Assembly: GCA_030619985.1 (NCBI GenBank)
Contig: JAUXAI010000001.1
Coordinates: 1 to 64,000, forward strand
DNA: 64,000 bases
DNA from: a bacterium
GTDB lineage: Bacteria > UBP18 > UBA7526
Direction: 5' to 3'
Shown: positions 23,271 through 32,657 of the stretch, piece after piece
Layout: the number at the start of each line of letters is the position of its first letter
Numbering within the stretch: the stretch's first letter is position 1
Program-made: the position numbers and the translations under genes
The notes under the pieces: generated by a model
The model's database searches: none
The model's input: only the letters and a program-made list of their open reading frames with translations
What the model was told of the DNA's origin: nothing

Positions 23271-24454
23271 ACTATTTTTCAAATAAAAACTTTCGAATAG
23301 TTGTCTTTAACCATACCCAGTATAGAAATCATAAACCAATACATGGCCCTTCTGACACCATCGTTGATTTTTTGAAGGATAATGTTTCAGGAAGGATTTT
23401 TTATGTAATGCATTCTATTTATAAAGGTGATGGCTCTTTGCTTCAGACCTATCAAAATGGCCAGGTTCAGAAAGTTGAAAGAAGTGTTTTTTCTAAAAAC
23501 TTCCCGAATATTATGCGTTATGCTATAGACTTTTTTTCTACGTTTAGGTGGTTTATATTTGAGAAACATTTCCATCTTGCCATCGCTGTTGACCCGTTAA
23601 ATTTTTTTTATGCCTATGTTCTTAAAAAATTTAGGAAGGTGGATAAGATAATTTATTATACCGTTGATTATGCTTATCGACGTTTTGACAACCCATTTCT
23701 TAATAAGGTTTATCACTGTTTAGATTTGTTTGCCGTTAAAAGGGCAGATATGCTCTGGAATTCTTGCAAAAAGATAAGAGAAGTAAGAAGGAGACAGGGA
23801 GTTCATGATAGAAAAAATATCTATCTCCCTAACACTCCAATCTCACATGGGGTAAACATAAAAAACGAAAATGAAATTGATAAATTTTCGCTGGTCAATA
23901 TTTTTTCAAATCATAAACAGGTTGATTTTGACATCATGTTTGAAGCCCTTTCCCGCCTAATTGAACATTTCCCCCAAATAACCCTCAAACTAATAGGGAG
24001 AGGAGATTTCGCAAAAGAAGTTATACCCCAGATAAAAGACTCAGGGATACGAGGCCACGTAAAATTTATGGACATATCCTCTCATACTCAAGCTCTTGAG
24101 GAAATTAGTCGAAGTGCAATTGGGTTGGAATGTAACCCTCAGACGGAGTCTCGGAATGAATTTAGGGAGCCAATAAAGATTATGGAGTATATAACTTTCG
24201 GTCTTCCGATTATTTCCAAACCTGGCCACGGAGTTGTAGATGTAATCGTTAGGGAAAAAATTGGCTTTGTGGTCAATAGTTCCAGAGACTTTTTTGAAGC
24301 AGTCAAGGCGTTTTTGAGTGATTATAATTTTTACTGCAAGATGAGAGAAAAAGTGTTAAGGTTAGCGGAAAAGTATAATAAAGAAAAAATTCTGTTTGAT
24401 GCTTTTACCAAACTCGGTATTACGTTAGAGGCAAGGGATCATCATGTTGGATAG
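23264..24454 (+). CDS. GT4-type glycosyltransferase
   Basis: A 396-residue GT-B enzyme. The C-terminal half has IYLPNTPISHGV, TLKLIGRGDFAKEVIPQIKDSGIRGHVKFMD and EFREPIKIMEYITFGLPIISKPGHGVVDVI, the usual GT4 nucleotide-sugar binding region with the E-x7-E-like pair. The N-terminal acceptor half is poorly conserved. It starts inside the end of the RfbG-like gene (ATGGTAA overlap), so it is part of that operon and may transfer the dideoxysugar. Confidence 0.75.
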   Translation: MVNYFSNKNFRIVVFNHTQYRNHKPIHGPSDTIVDFLKDNVSGRIFYVMHSIYKGDGSLLQTYQNGQVQKVERSVFSKNFPNIMRYAIDFFSTFRWFIFEKHFHLAIAVDPLNFFYAYVLKKFRKVDKIIYYTVDYAYRRFDNPFLNKVYHCLDLFAVKRADMLWNSCKKIREVRRRQGVHDRKNIYLPNTPISHGVNIKNENEIDKFSLVNIFSNHKQVDFDIMFEALSRLIEHFPQITLKLIGRGDFAKEVIPQIKDSGIRGHVKFMDISSHTQALEEISRSAIGLECNPQTESRNEFREPIKIMEYITFGLPIISKPGHGVVDVIVREKIGFVVNSSRDFFEAVKAFLSDYNFYCKMREKVLRLAEKYNKEKILFDAFTKLGITLEARDHHVG

Positions 24455-25364
24455 CAAATTGTTAAAAATGTTGGTCTGCCCTGTTTGCCGTAATGGTCTA
24501 GATTTTAAACACGGGCAACTTAGATGCAGGAATGCTGCCTGCGGGGCAACCTATACCATTAATGAGGATATTCCGATTATGATACCGTCCCATAAATTAA
24601 CAAGCGATTTAGAATTGACATGGGAAAGATGGGAAAGAAGTTATTCCCATGCCTCTCTTGCTGTCGATTTGGAACATGACCGCGGTCTGCAGGATAGTAA
24701 CAGATTTATTCGTCAATACGCTAATTCCCGGAAAAAGGGGATATATTTTGAAGCTGGCTGCGGACTGGCTAAAAATGCTTTGTTATTGGCCCGTGATGGG
24801 TTTACGGTTGTGGGCTTGGATATTTGCATAGGTGCTTTAAAGAAAGCAAAAGAGATCTTTCAAAGAGAAGGCCAAAGAGGTTTTTTCGTCTGTGGCGATA
24901 TGAACTGTATGCCCTTTAGGGATGACTTATTCGGTACCATTTATGCCGGAGGCTCAATCGAACATTTTTCGGATACCTTAAGTTCAGTAAAGGAACTGCA
25001 TCGGGTTCTGGCAAAAAACAGTATTTTGATTGCTACAGTTCCATTGGTCTCGTTAAGTACCTTGACCTATGGACAGCTTTCCGGGAACATACCAGATGTG
25101 CCATTCTTGCGCCAGCTGGCCGAGTTTATCCAGATAAGATTATTCAAAAAACGATTAATGATTTATGGGTATGAAAAATCATTTACTATAAGAAAGATAT
25201 ATAATATTTTCCAAAAAGCCGGTTTTTCCGAGATCGAATACGGCCCCTATCATACGCATTGGGAAATTAAATTTTTCCGGAATAATTATGTCAAGCGTAT
25301 AATCCGGAGAATCTCACGCTGCCGGCCGTTTTGGCCGTTTATTTATATCTTGGCGGAAAAATAA
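24444..25364 (+). CDS. Methyltransferase with N-terminal Trm112-like zinc ribbon
   Basis: A 306-residue protein. Residues 1-50 form a Trm112-like zinc ribbon (LVCPVCRNGL, LRCRNAACGATYTINEDIPIMIP); residues 85-220 are a class I SAM methyltransferase with motif I YFEAGCGLAKNALLLARDG, acidic VGLDIC and AGGSIEHFSDTLSSVKELHRVL. Here the zinc ribbon is fused rather than separate as at 11700. It probably methylates a sugar or lipid-linked intermediate. It overlaps the previous gene by 11 bases. Confidence 0.82.
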   Translation: MLDSKLLKMLVCPVCRNGLDFKHGQLRCRNAACGATYTINEDIPIMIPSHKLTSDLELTWERWERSYSHASLAVDLEHDRGLQDSNRFIRQYANSRKKGIYFEAGCGLAKNALLLARDGFTVVGLDICIGALKKAKEIFQREGQRGFFVCGDMNCMPFRDDLFGTIYAGGSIEHFSDTLSSVKELHRVLAKNSILIATVPLVSLSTLTYGQLSGNIPDVPFLRQLAEFIQIRLFKKRLMIYGYEKSFTIRKIYNIFQKAGFSEIEYGPYHTHWEIKFFRNNYVKRIIRRISRCRPFWPFIYILAEK

Positions 25365-25367
25365 GAT

Positions 25368-26885
25368 ATGAGAATTACCTTTGTACAATCCGAAAGTGAA
25401 AATTTAGCTGTCGAATACTTATCAAGTATCTTGAAATCTCACGGACATTCGGTATATTTAGCCTTTGATTCCAAACTATTTAGTACCACTATCATAAAAA
25501 ATACTCTCGGGAAGAAACTATTAGATATAAAGGATATTTTGATAAAAGAGATCGTTTTATCTAAGCCGGATTTGGTTGCCTTTTCCGTCCTTACAGGTGA
25601 TTATTTATGGGCAATAGATACCGCTAAGTCTCTCAAAGAAAAAATTAATACCCCAATTATATTTGGCGGTATCCATCCGACCTCGGTACCCGAGGAGGTA
25701 ATAAGCAACGAATGTGTTGATATAGTCTGCATTGGAGAAGGTGAGCATCCCTTAGTTGAATTAGCCGATAGCCTTAAATCAGGTCTTGATTATAGTATAA
25801 AGAATTTGTGGTTTAAAAAGAACGGTAAGGTCATCAAAAATGAAATGAGACCCCTTTTAGATTTAGATAGCCTTCCATTTCTTGATAAAGAAATCTTCTA
25901 TAGCAAAGTGCCACTTTATAAAAAGATCTATGTCACGATGGTCAGTCGGGGCTGTCCTTACGAATGCACATTCTGCTGCAACAATATTTTAAAAAAGATT
26001 TATAAAGGGAAAGGCAGATATTTCAGAATTAGAAGTGTAGAAAATGTAATGGAAGAACTTAATGTAGCCAAAGAAAAGTATAAACCTAAATATTTTTCTT
26101 TTCCTGATGATATATTTACGTCGAATAGAGCGTGGCTTGAACAGTTTATTACAAGATACAAAAAAGAAATCAATAAGCCGTTTCTTTGTTATACCCATAC
26201 CAAATTCATTAATGAAGAAATCGCCAAATTATTAAAATACGGTGGATGTTTCTGGTTAAATATCGGTATTCAGACAGCTTCGGAGAATAATCGTCGCAAG
26301 ATCTTAAAGAGAATTGAATCCAATGAAGAGATAGCCCAAGCAGCCGAGAGTTGTCATAAAGCAAAATTAAAATTCTCTATCGACCATATCTTTAACATTC
26401 CTTACGAGGGAGAAAAAGAATACATCGAAGCACTTAATTTTTACAATAAATTGCGTCCCAGCATAATAAATTCTTTTTACTTAAGATATTATCCTAAAAC
26501 AGAAATTATCGATGTGGCCAAAGAAGCAGGAATTATTAATAATGATGTAGTCAAAGATATTGAGAGAGGTAGGTATTTTATACCTTTTACAGTTAGTATT
26601 GGTGGGGGTTCTCAGTCAAAATTCTATAACAAAGAAAAGACACATAATAATTTCCTTTTCCTTTTTTCTGCACTCCCTTTAATTCCTAAAAAGTTAATGG
26701 ATAAGATAATCGAAAAAAAATGGTATAATTTATTTTCATCATTTCCTGTGGCTTTTGCTATTTTGGTAAAGTTTATCGTGAGATTAAGAATCAATCAATG
26801 GTATCTATATACAGATGAAATAAAAAGATTAGTCTACTTTGCTTTTCAAAATTTAAAACTAAAGACCGCATCCCGTAATTTTTAG
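25368..26885 (+). CDS. B12-binding radical SAM protein
   Basis: A 505-residue protein: cobalamin-binding-like domain (about 1-140, with PDLVAFSVLTGDY, PIIFGGIHPTSVPEEVI and CIGEGEHPLVELA), then a radical SAM domain beginning at SRGCPYECTFCCNNILKKIYKGKGRYFRIRSVENV (C-x3-C-x2-C). Later motifs are FPDDIFTSNRAW and GIQTASENNRRKILKR. The substrate is unknown. Its codon usage and AT-rich third positions match its GT neighbours. It starts three bases after the methyltransferase stop. Confidence 0.85.
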   Translation: MRITFVQSESENLAVEYLSSILKSHGHSVYLAFDSKLFSTTIIKNTLGKKLLDIKDILIKEIVLSKPDLVAFSVLTGDYLWAIDTAKSLKEKINTPIIFGGIHPTSVPEEVISNECVDIVCIGEGEHPLVELADSLKSGLDYSIKNLWFKKNGKVIKNEMRPLLDLDSLPFLDKEIFYSKVPLYKKIYVTMVSRGCPYECTFCCNNILKKIYKGKGRYFRIRSVENVMEELNVAKEKYKPKYFSFPDDIFTSNRAWLEQFITRYKKEINKPFLCYTHTKFINEEIAKLLKYGGCFWLNIGIQTASENNRRKILKRIESNEEIAQAAESCHKAKLKFSIDHIFNIPYEGEKEYIEALNFYNKLRPSIINSFYLRYYPKTEIIDVAKEAGIINNDVVKDIERGRYFIPFTVSIGGGSQSKFYNKEKTHNNFLFLFSALPLIPKKLMDKIIEKKWYNLFSSFPVAFAILVKFIVRLRINQWYLYTDEIKRLVYFAFQNLKLKTASRNF

Positions 26886-26896
26886 AAAACAGAAAA

Positions 26897-27889
26897 ATGA
26901 AATCAAAAGATCCTTTAGTAAGCATAATTATTGTGAATTATAATGGACGAAGATTTTTAAAAGAATGTTTTAATTCGTTGAAAAACATAAGTTACCCAAA
27001 TTATGAAATCTTATTTGTTGATAATGCTTCAACTGATGGAAGTATAGCTTTCATTAAACAAAATTATCCACAGACAAAAATAATAAGAAATAGAAAAAAT
27101 CTTGGTTTTACTATTGCAAATAATAATGCTTCATATATGGCAAAAGGGAAATACTTGTTCTTTCTAAATAATGATACAAAAGTTGATCCGAAAGTACTCT
27201 CAAGATCAGTAGAAAAGATGGAAGAGGATCCTACTGTTGGTATTTGTGCCTGCAAAATCATGACTTATGATGGAAAGAGCCAGTTTCATGCTGGCACGGG
27301 ACTGGATATTTATGGTTACCCTGTAGTGGGCAGGAAAATTTTTTACGCAGAAGGGTCTAGCCTGATGATAAGGAAAGTATTATTTCATAGGTTGGGCGGT
27401 TTTGACCCAAAATATTTTATGTTCCATGAGGATATAGACCTTGCCTGGAGGACTTGGTTGATGAACTATCAGGTAGTCCCAATTCCTGAGGCCATTATTT
27501 ACCATATGCATGGAGGTAGCGCTGGCGGTGCAGTAGTAGGAGGCAGATATGTTTCAACGCTATTTAGAAGATATCTATCAGAGAGAAATAATATCAGGAC
27601 AATATTAAAGAATTACAGTCTAAAGACTCTGGCAACAGTTCTACCCAGGTATATTCTGATAAATCTATGTGAAATATTCTTATTTTTGGTTACTTTGCAA
27701 TTTAAGGCGGTGCTTTGCTATCTGAAAGCATATTACTGGAATATGACCAACCTTAGGGATACTATAGAAAGAAGAAGAGAGATCAGGCAGATCAGGCAAA
27801 TTTCTGACAGAGAGCTTGTGAAAAGAATGCATAAAGGCAGTGGGAAATTTCTCGTGTTTAAAGAAACTGGTATTCCAAGGTTTAAATGA
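26897..27889 (+). CDS. GT2 glycosyltransferase, WbbL/rhamnosyltransferase-like
   Basis: A 330-residue enzyme. VSIIIVNYNGRRFLKECFNSLKNISYPNYEILFVDNASTDGS, FFLNNDTKVDP and FHEDIDLAWR follow the pattern of WbbL-type rhamnosyltransferases (YNG, DNASTDGS, NND and the HED acceptor motif). dTDP-rhamnose from the RmlABCD set would be a fitting donor. Hydrophobic helices lie at about 255-280. An adjacent methyltransferase begins five bases after the stop. Confidence 0.8.
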   Translation: MKSKDPLVSIIIVNYNGRRFLKECFNSLKNISYPNYEILFVDNASTDGSIAFIKQNYPQTKIIRNRKNLGFTIANNNASYMAKGKYLFFLNNDTKVDPKVLSRSVEKMEEDPTVGICACKIMTYDGKSQFHAGTGLDIYGYPVVGRKIFYAEGSSLMIRKVLFHRLGGFDPKYFMFHEDIDLAWRTWLMNYQVVPIPEAIIYHMHGGSAGGAVVGGRYVSTLFRRYLSERNNIRTILKNYSLKTLATVLPRYILINLCEIFLFLVTLQFKAVLCYLKAYYWNMTNLRDTIERRREIRQIRQISDRELVKRMHKGSGKFLVFKETGIPRFK

Positions 27890-27893
27890 TTTA

Positions 27894-28505
27894 ATGCTCA
27901 AGAAAGATTATAAAATAGATCGTTTTGTAAATAGTAGCCACAGTATAATCTTTAACCTGATAGGGAATGGCGTTAAGGTATTAGATGTTGGCTGTGCGAG
28001 TGGTTTTTTAGCAGAACGACTAAAAAATGAAAAACAGTGTACAGTCGTAGGAATAGAGTTTAACCCAGAATTAGCAAATCAGGCAAGAACATATTGCAAA
28101 GAAGTATTTAGTGGCGATGTGGAAGAAATAGACATTCGTTATCCTGAGGATTACTTTGATACTATTATCTTTGGCGACATTTTAGAACATACCAAGGATC
28201 CTAAAAAGGTAATTATGAGGTATAAGAAGTATGTAACAAAAGATGGAAGGATAATAATATCACTCCCCAACATAGCTTTTTGGAGTATAAGGTTGAATTT
28301 ATTATTCGGCAGGTTCGATTATCGGGAGAAAGGTATCCTGGATAAAACTCATCTGAGGTTTTTTACTATTAAGTCTGCCCAGAGACTGATCCGAGACTGC
28401 GGATTAAAAATCTTAGAAACTAAATATGCCGGCAGAATGATATATTATCTAAGGTTATTTCCCACCCTATTTGCTTACCAGAGTATTAATGTGTGTAAAA
28501 AATGA
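27894..28505 (+). CDS. Class I SAM-dependent methyltransferase
   Basis: A protein of about 203 residues. The SAM-binding motif VKVLDVGCASGFLAERL, VVGIEFNPELANQARTYC and DTIIFGDILEHTKDPKKVI are those of UbiG/methyltransf_11-type enzymes. The ATG at 27894 avoids a 50-base overlap with the upstream gene that the longer open frame from 27840 would need. The end overlaps the next gene by four bases. Confidence 0.8.
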   Translation: MLKKDYKIDRFVNSSHSIIFNLIGNGVKVLDVGCASGFLAERLKNEKQCTVVGIEFNPELANQARTYCKEVFSGDVEEIDIRYPEDYFDTIIFGDILEHTKDPKKVIMRYKKYVTKDGRIIISLPNIAFWSIRLNLLFGRFDYREKGILDKTHLRFFTIKSAQRLIRDCGLKILETKYAGRMIYYLRLFPTLFAYQSINVCKK

Positions 28506-29671
28506 CAATCAAACCTTATATAGTTTATTTAAGTGGTGGTGGTAGAAAGACAAACAGAGAGAGATTACTAACCCTATGTTGCTTTTGGTCAAAAATCAGT
28601 AGCCGGGTTAGAATTTTGACAACGGAGGCAACAGCCAATGTTCTCTATAACGAGATAAAGGGATTGAGGTCAAATATAATGATTGATCGGATTCTTTTTT
28701 CTAATAGAGAACCAGCTGCATATTGGGAGATATTTTTGGAGACGATTAAAAGGGCTATCCTGGGAAGCATCAAAAAGGTTCCTAAAGATATAAATTTGAT
28801 TTATTCTATGACTGGAATAATCACAGAGGTTATGCCCGGATTTTTCTTTAAGATGAGAAATTCAAAATTAAGATGGGTAGTCTTAATGGATAACCTCGTA
28901 CTCCCCCCTTCCCAAAGGCCCGGGAATTATTTCGTCAATCTGTTAGCATATTTAGGATTTAGGCTCTCAGTTTTGCTATCAAAAAAGGCGGACATTATTT
29001 TACAATGCAATTCATCAGTTAAGAAAGAGTTATTGAAGCTTGGAATTACTGAGGAAAAAATTAAGCCGACCAGCAATGGTATTATGTTGAATGATATCAG
29101 GCAAATTGCCGAGCCTATTGTCAAGAAATATGAGGCGGTTTTTTTGGGCAGATTACATTATACCAAAGGGATTTTTGATTTGGTAAAAATATGGGCTAAC
29201 ATTATCAAAATTAAACCCCGAGCAAAATTAGCTTTAATTGGGGACGGAGAAAAAGCGATAGTTATAAAATTAAAAAGAGAGATTAAAAAAAATAATTTAG
29301 AAAACAACATTCTATTTCTGGGATATCTAATCAGAAAAGAGAAATTCAAGGCTTTAAAAGAGGGAAGGATTTTTGTCTTCCCCAGCAGTGACGAAAGTTG
29401 GGGCGTAGCCGTTATGGAGGCCCTGGCCTGTGGATTACCAGCAGTCGTCTATGATTTAGCGATATACAGAGAAATTTATTCTCCTCACTTATTACAGAGG
29501 GCGCAGATAGGGAACCTTGAAAAGTTTACTAATCAAGTATTAACTCTATTAAATAATAGAAGAATGAGAGAGAAGCTATCAGATGGGGGGAAAGAAGAAG
29601 TAGAACATTTCAGCTGGGATGCCATAGTGCAGAAAGAGATAGTTCTTCTCCGAAGACTCTTAAAGGATTAA
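28502..29671 (+). CDS. GT4 glycosyltransferase
   Basis: A 389-residue GT-B enzyme. AVFLGRLHYTKGIFDLVKIW, ALIGDGEKAIVIKLKREI, NILFLGYLIRKEKFKALKEGRIFVFPSSDESWGVAVMEALACGLPAVVYDL give the complete GT4 donor-binding region with the E-x7-E motif. The donor is not predictable. It overlaps the methyltransferase start-to-stop by four bases. Confidence 0.85.
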   Translation: MTIKPYIVYLSGGGRKTNRERLLTLCCFWSKISSRVRILTTEATANVLYNEIKGLRSNIMIDRILFSNREPAAYWEIFLETIKRAILGSIKKVPKDINLIYSMTGIITEVMPGFFFKMRNSKLRWVVLMDNLVLPPSQRPGNYFVNLLAYLGFRLSVLLSKKADIILQCNSSVKKELLKLGITEEKIKPTSNGIMLNDIRQIAEPIVKKYEAVFLGRLHYTKGIFDLVKIWANIIKIKPRAKLALIGDGEKAIVIKLKREIKKNNLENNILFLGYLIRKEKFKALKEGRIFVFPSSDESWGVAVMEALACGLPAVVYDLAIYREIYSPHLLQRAQIGNLEKFTNQVLTLLNNRRMREKLSDGGKEEVEHFSWDAIVQKEIVLLRRLLKD

Positions 29672-29723
29672 CTTGAGAATAATTGTCAAAATGCTTCAAT
29701 TATACTACTAATTGCCAGTTAGG

Positions 29724-29849
29724 ATGGAGAAAACCAACTTTTATAAGATTAGAAATATATCTTTAGTAAGAAGGCCGAGGAGGTTGCGAAACCTAATATT
29801 CTCAGAACGGTTGGTATGCCTAAATTTGAATGAGAGGGCTCAGTTTTAG
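29724..29849 (+). other. Small open frame in a 211-bp spacer, possible remnant
   Basis: A 41-codon frame, MEKTNFYKIRNISLVRRPRR onward, rich in Arg and Leu. It has no family I recognise. It may be the start of a lost gene, since truncated starts are common in this window, or chance. TTGTCA about 17 bases before TACTAA (29685-29713) is a weak promoter-like pair. Confidence 0.25.
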
Positions 29850-29882
29850 TGCACCATTCTTTAAGAGAGAGGAGTGAATGAG

Positions 29883-30764
29883 ATGGATCCGACGGTAACT
29901 GTAATTGTCCCCTTTTTTAACGAAGAGAATGCCCTACCAAAGGTCTTAAAAGAATTAAAGGCTTTGAATAGAAACTATGAGGTTATTCTGGTAGACGATG
30001 GTTCGACAGATAAAAGTTATATGCTGGCTGAACGATCTAAACTAAAGATCGTACGTCATCATAGGAATAAGGGGTATGGGGCTTCCCTGAAGAGTGGAGC
30101 AAAAAAGGCAAAAGGAGATCTATTGGTTTTCTTTGACGGCGATGGTCAACATAAAACAGAAGGCATCTCTAAGCTTGTGGAATCGATAAAGGAAAATGAT
30201 TTAGTCATCGGCCAAAGAATTAATCAAAGAAAGGTTGCCCCTATGAGGGCCCCAGCAAAATTCATATTAAACCGCATTGCCAACTATCTGACAGGTGAGA
30301 AGATACTCGATCTCAATTCGGGATTTAGAATCATAAAAAGAAAACTTTTTTTAAGATTTATGCATCTCTTTCCTGACGGTTTTTCTTGTTCCACCACCAT
30401 GACTATATTTTTCAGCAAATTCGATTATAAAGCCGCATATTGTCCAATAACTATCAGGAGACGTTATGGCAGAAGCACGGTCAATCCGTTAGTAGATGGA
30501 TATAACACCATTCTTTTGATAATGAGATTAATTGCCCTCTTCGATCCCCTGAGGATTTTTTCTCCGGTGGCCATTTCCCTAATTGTTAGTGGTTTTGCAT
30601 ACGGCTTCTATAAACTTTTACGTAATCAGTTTGGTTTCACTGTTGGCGCCCTACTCCTCTCTTTATCGGGGGTGGTAATCTTCTTTTTCGGAATTCTATG
30701 CGATCAGGTCTCCAGCCCCAGGTTGCATAAATTCATTGAACATGATTCCAAGCATCAGGATTAG
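29883..30764 (+). CDS. GT2 polyprenyl-phosphate glycosyltransferase (DPM1/GtrB-like) with membrane helices
   Basis: A 293-residue enzyme. TVIVPFFNEENALPKVLKELK, VILVDDGSTDKS, GDLLVFFDGDGQH and SGFRIIKRKLF are the DPM1-like motifs; two hydrophobic helices at about 225-275 resemble GtrB. It would load a sugar onto polyprenyl phosphate at the cytoplasmic face, to be used outside by GT-C enzymes such as those at 36391-51007. AGGAG with 8-base spacing supports ATG 29883 over the GTG at 29874. A close relative is at 33815. Confidence 0.83.
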   Translation: MDPTVTVIVPFFNEENALPKVLKELKALNRNYEVILVDDGSTDKSYMLAERSKLKIVRHHRNKGYGASLKSGAKKAKGDLLVFFDGDGQHKTEGISKLVESIKENDLVIGQRINQRKVAPMRAPAKFILNRIANYLTGEKILDLNSGFRIIKRKLFLRFMHLFPDGFSCSTTMTIFFSKFDYKAAYCPITIRRRYGRSTVNPLVDGYNTILLIMRLIALFDPLRIFSPVAISLIVSGFAYGFYKLLRNQFGFTVGALLLSLSGVVIFFFGILCDQVSSPRLHKFIEHDSKHQD

Positions 30765-30766
30765 AA

Positions 30767-32653
30767 ATGTGTGGTCTTTGCGGAGTCTTTAATTTCAGAA
30801 AGGGCGTTCCTGTTATCCCATCTTCTATAGAGAAGATGGTCAACATCCTTAGACATCGCGGACCGGATGAGAGTGGCTTATATTGTCGAGGTAGAATTGG
30901 GTTGGGGTCTTGTCGATTAAGCATTATCGACCTAAAAAAGGGGCATCAGCCACTCCATAATGAGGATAACTCTATCTGGATTGTATGTAATGGCGAAATA
31001 TATAACTATCTGGAGTTGAGAGACGAACTGAAGAAAAAGGGTCACACTTTCTATACCAAAAGCGATACCGAAGTTATCGTCCACTTATATGAGAAGTATG
31101 GGGAAAGATGCTTAGATTATTTGAATGGAATATTCGCCTTTGCTATCTGGAATAAAAGAAAGAAAAAACTTTTTCTCGCTCGCGATCGATTAGGAGTAAA
31201 GCCCTTATTCTACTATCGCGACAAAGATAAATTAATATTTGCCTCCGAGATTAAAGCCATTCTTCAAGAACCAACCCTAAAGAGAGAAGTCAATCAGGAA
31301 GCCCTTTATCACTTTTTGTCCCTTAATTATATACCTTCACCTTTGACTATATTTAAAAATATATATTCCCTTCCCGCAGGACACATGCTCATGTGTTCTG
31401 ATAAAAACTTCAAAGTTTTGAAGTATTGGGACGTCTCTTTTGAAGAGACATATGATTTGGGCAAAATGGAATTTATTGAACAGCTCAAGGATTATTTAGA
31501 TAGATCGATAAAGATGCAACTGATAAGTGATGTTCCTATCGGGGCATTCTTAAGTGGTGGGATTGATTCCAGCACTATCGTTAATTTTATAAGAGAAAAT
31601 TCCAATGAAGCAATTAAAACTTTCAATGTAAGGTTCCAAGAACCATCGTATGACGAATCCTGCTATGCGACCCAAGCTTCTAAATTATTTAACACGCAGC
31701 ATTATGAAATATTCTGTAAGCCTCAGGACTATATAAATTTTTTACCAAAGATTATCCGGCATGCAGATAATCTTACTACGGATGTCTCAATGCTTCCCTT
31801 ATATTTAGTCTCCCAATTGGCAAGTCAGCATGTAAAGGTAGTCTTATCTGGAGATGGAGCAGATGAGTTATTTGCGGGTTATTCAACCTATGCAGCAGAT
31901 AAATTAGCCTGTCTTTATCGATACTTACCAGGAGTTGTTACTACCAAACTTATTCCTTCTTTGGTTAGCAGATTACCTCTTTCAAGCCGGAAAATGAGTT
32001 TCGAATTTAAAGCCAAAAGATTTATCCAAGGAGTAAATTTATCACCGGAAGAGGCACATTACTCCTGGCGGACAATTTTTTCTGAGGAGGAAAAGAAAAA
32101 ACTCCTTGTCAAAGATTTTTTGAATGATAGTTTTAGAGACACTTTCCAGGTCTACCGGAAATTTTATCAAGATACTTACTCCTGGGAAACTTTAAGTAGA
32201 CATCAATATGCAGATATGAAGGTCTGGCTGGTAGATAGTATTTTAGCTAAAGTAGATTCTATGAGTATGGCAAACTCCTTAGAGGTGCGGGTTCCCTTCC
32301 TTGATCATCGATTAGTTGAATTTGCGGCGAAAATACCAGCCAAACTTAAACTGAATGGTTTGGTCAATAAATACATTCTTAAAAGGGCAATGAAGGATAA
32401 ACTACCGAGTTCTATATTGAAGAGAACCAAGGCTGGTTTTGATATTCCGATAGGAAAGTGGCTCAGGACGGACTTAAAAAAATTAATGACCGATATCTTA
32501 AACAAGACAACTGTAGATAGGGTTGGTTATTTTAATTGGGAATACATAAAAAAACTAATGGACGATCACTCATCCCTGAAGAGAGATAATGGCTTTAAAC
32601 TGTTAGGTTTGATTCATTTTTCTCTATGGCATGATTTTTATATTAAGGGATAG
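30767..32653 (+). CDS. asnB: Asparagine synthase (glutamine-hydrolysing)
   Basis: A 628-residue enzyme of usual length. Cys2 (MCGLCGVFNF) is the class II glutaminase nucleophile; HRGPDESG, ARDRLGVKPLFYY follow. The synthetase domain has AFLSGGIDSSTIV (PP-loop), LSGDGADELFAGY and LEVRVPFLDHRLVEFA. In polysaccharide loci such AsnB paralogues often amidate uronic acids or other carboxylates instead of making free asparagine; UDP-glucuronate from Ugd could be related. It starts two bases after the GT2 stop. Confidence 0.92.
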   Translation: MCGLCGVFNFRKGVPVIPSSIEKMVNILRHRGPDESGLYCRGRIGLGSCRLSIIDLKKGHQPLHNEDNSIWIVCNGEIYNYLELRDELKKKGHTFYTKSDTEVIVHLYEKYGERCLDYLNGIFAFAIWNKRKKKLFLARDRLGVKPLFYYRDKDKLIFASEIKAILQEPTLKREVNQEALYHFLSLNYIPSPLTIFKNIYSLPAGHMLMCSDKNFKVLKYWDVSFEETYDLGKMEFIEQLKDYLDRSIKMQLISDVPIGAFLSGGIDSSTIVNFIRENSNEAIKTFNVRFQEPSYDESCYATQASKLFNTQHYEIFCKPQDYINFLPKIIRHADNLTTDVSMLPLYLVSQLASQHVKVVLSGDGADELFAGYSTYAADKLACLYRYLPGVVTTKLIPSLVSRLPLSSRKMSFEFKAKRFIQGVNLSPEEAHYSWRTIFSEEEKKKLLVKDFLNDSFRDTFQVYRKFYQDTYSWETLSRHQYADMKVWLVDSILAKVDSMSMANSLEVRVPFLDHRLVEFAAKIPAKLKLNGLVNKYILKRAMKDKLPSSILKRTKAGFDIPIGKWLRTDLKKLMTDILNKTTVDRVGYFNWEYIKKLMDDHSSLKRDNGFKLLGLIHFSLWHDFYIKG

Positions 32654-32657
32654 ATAG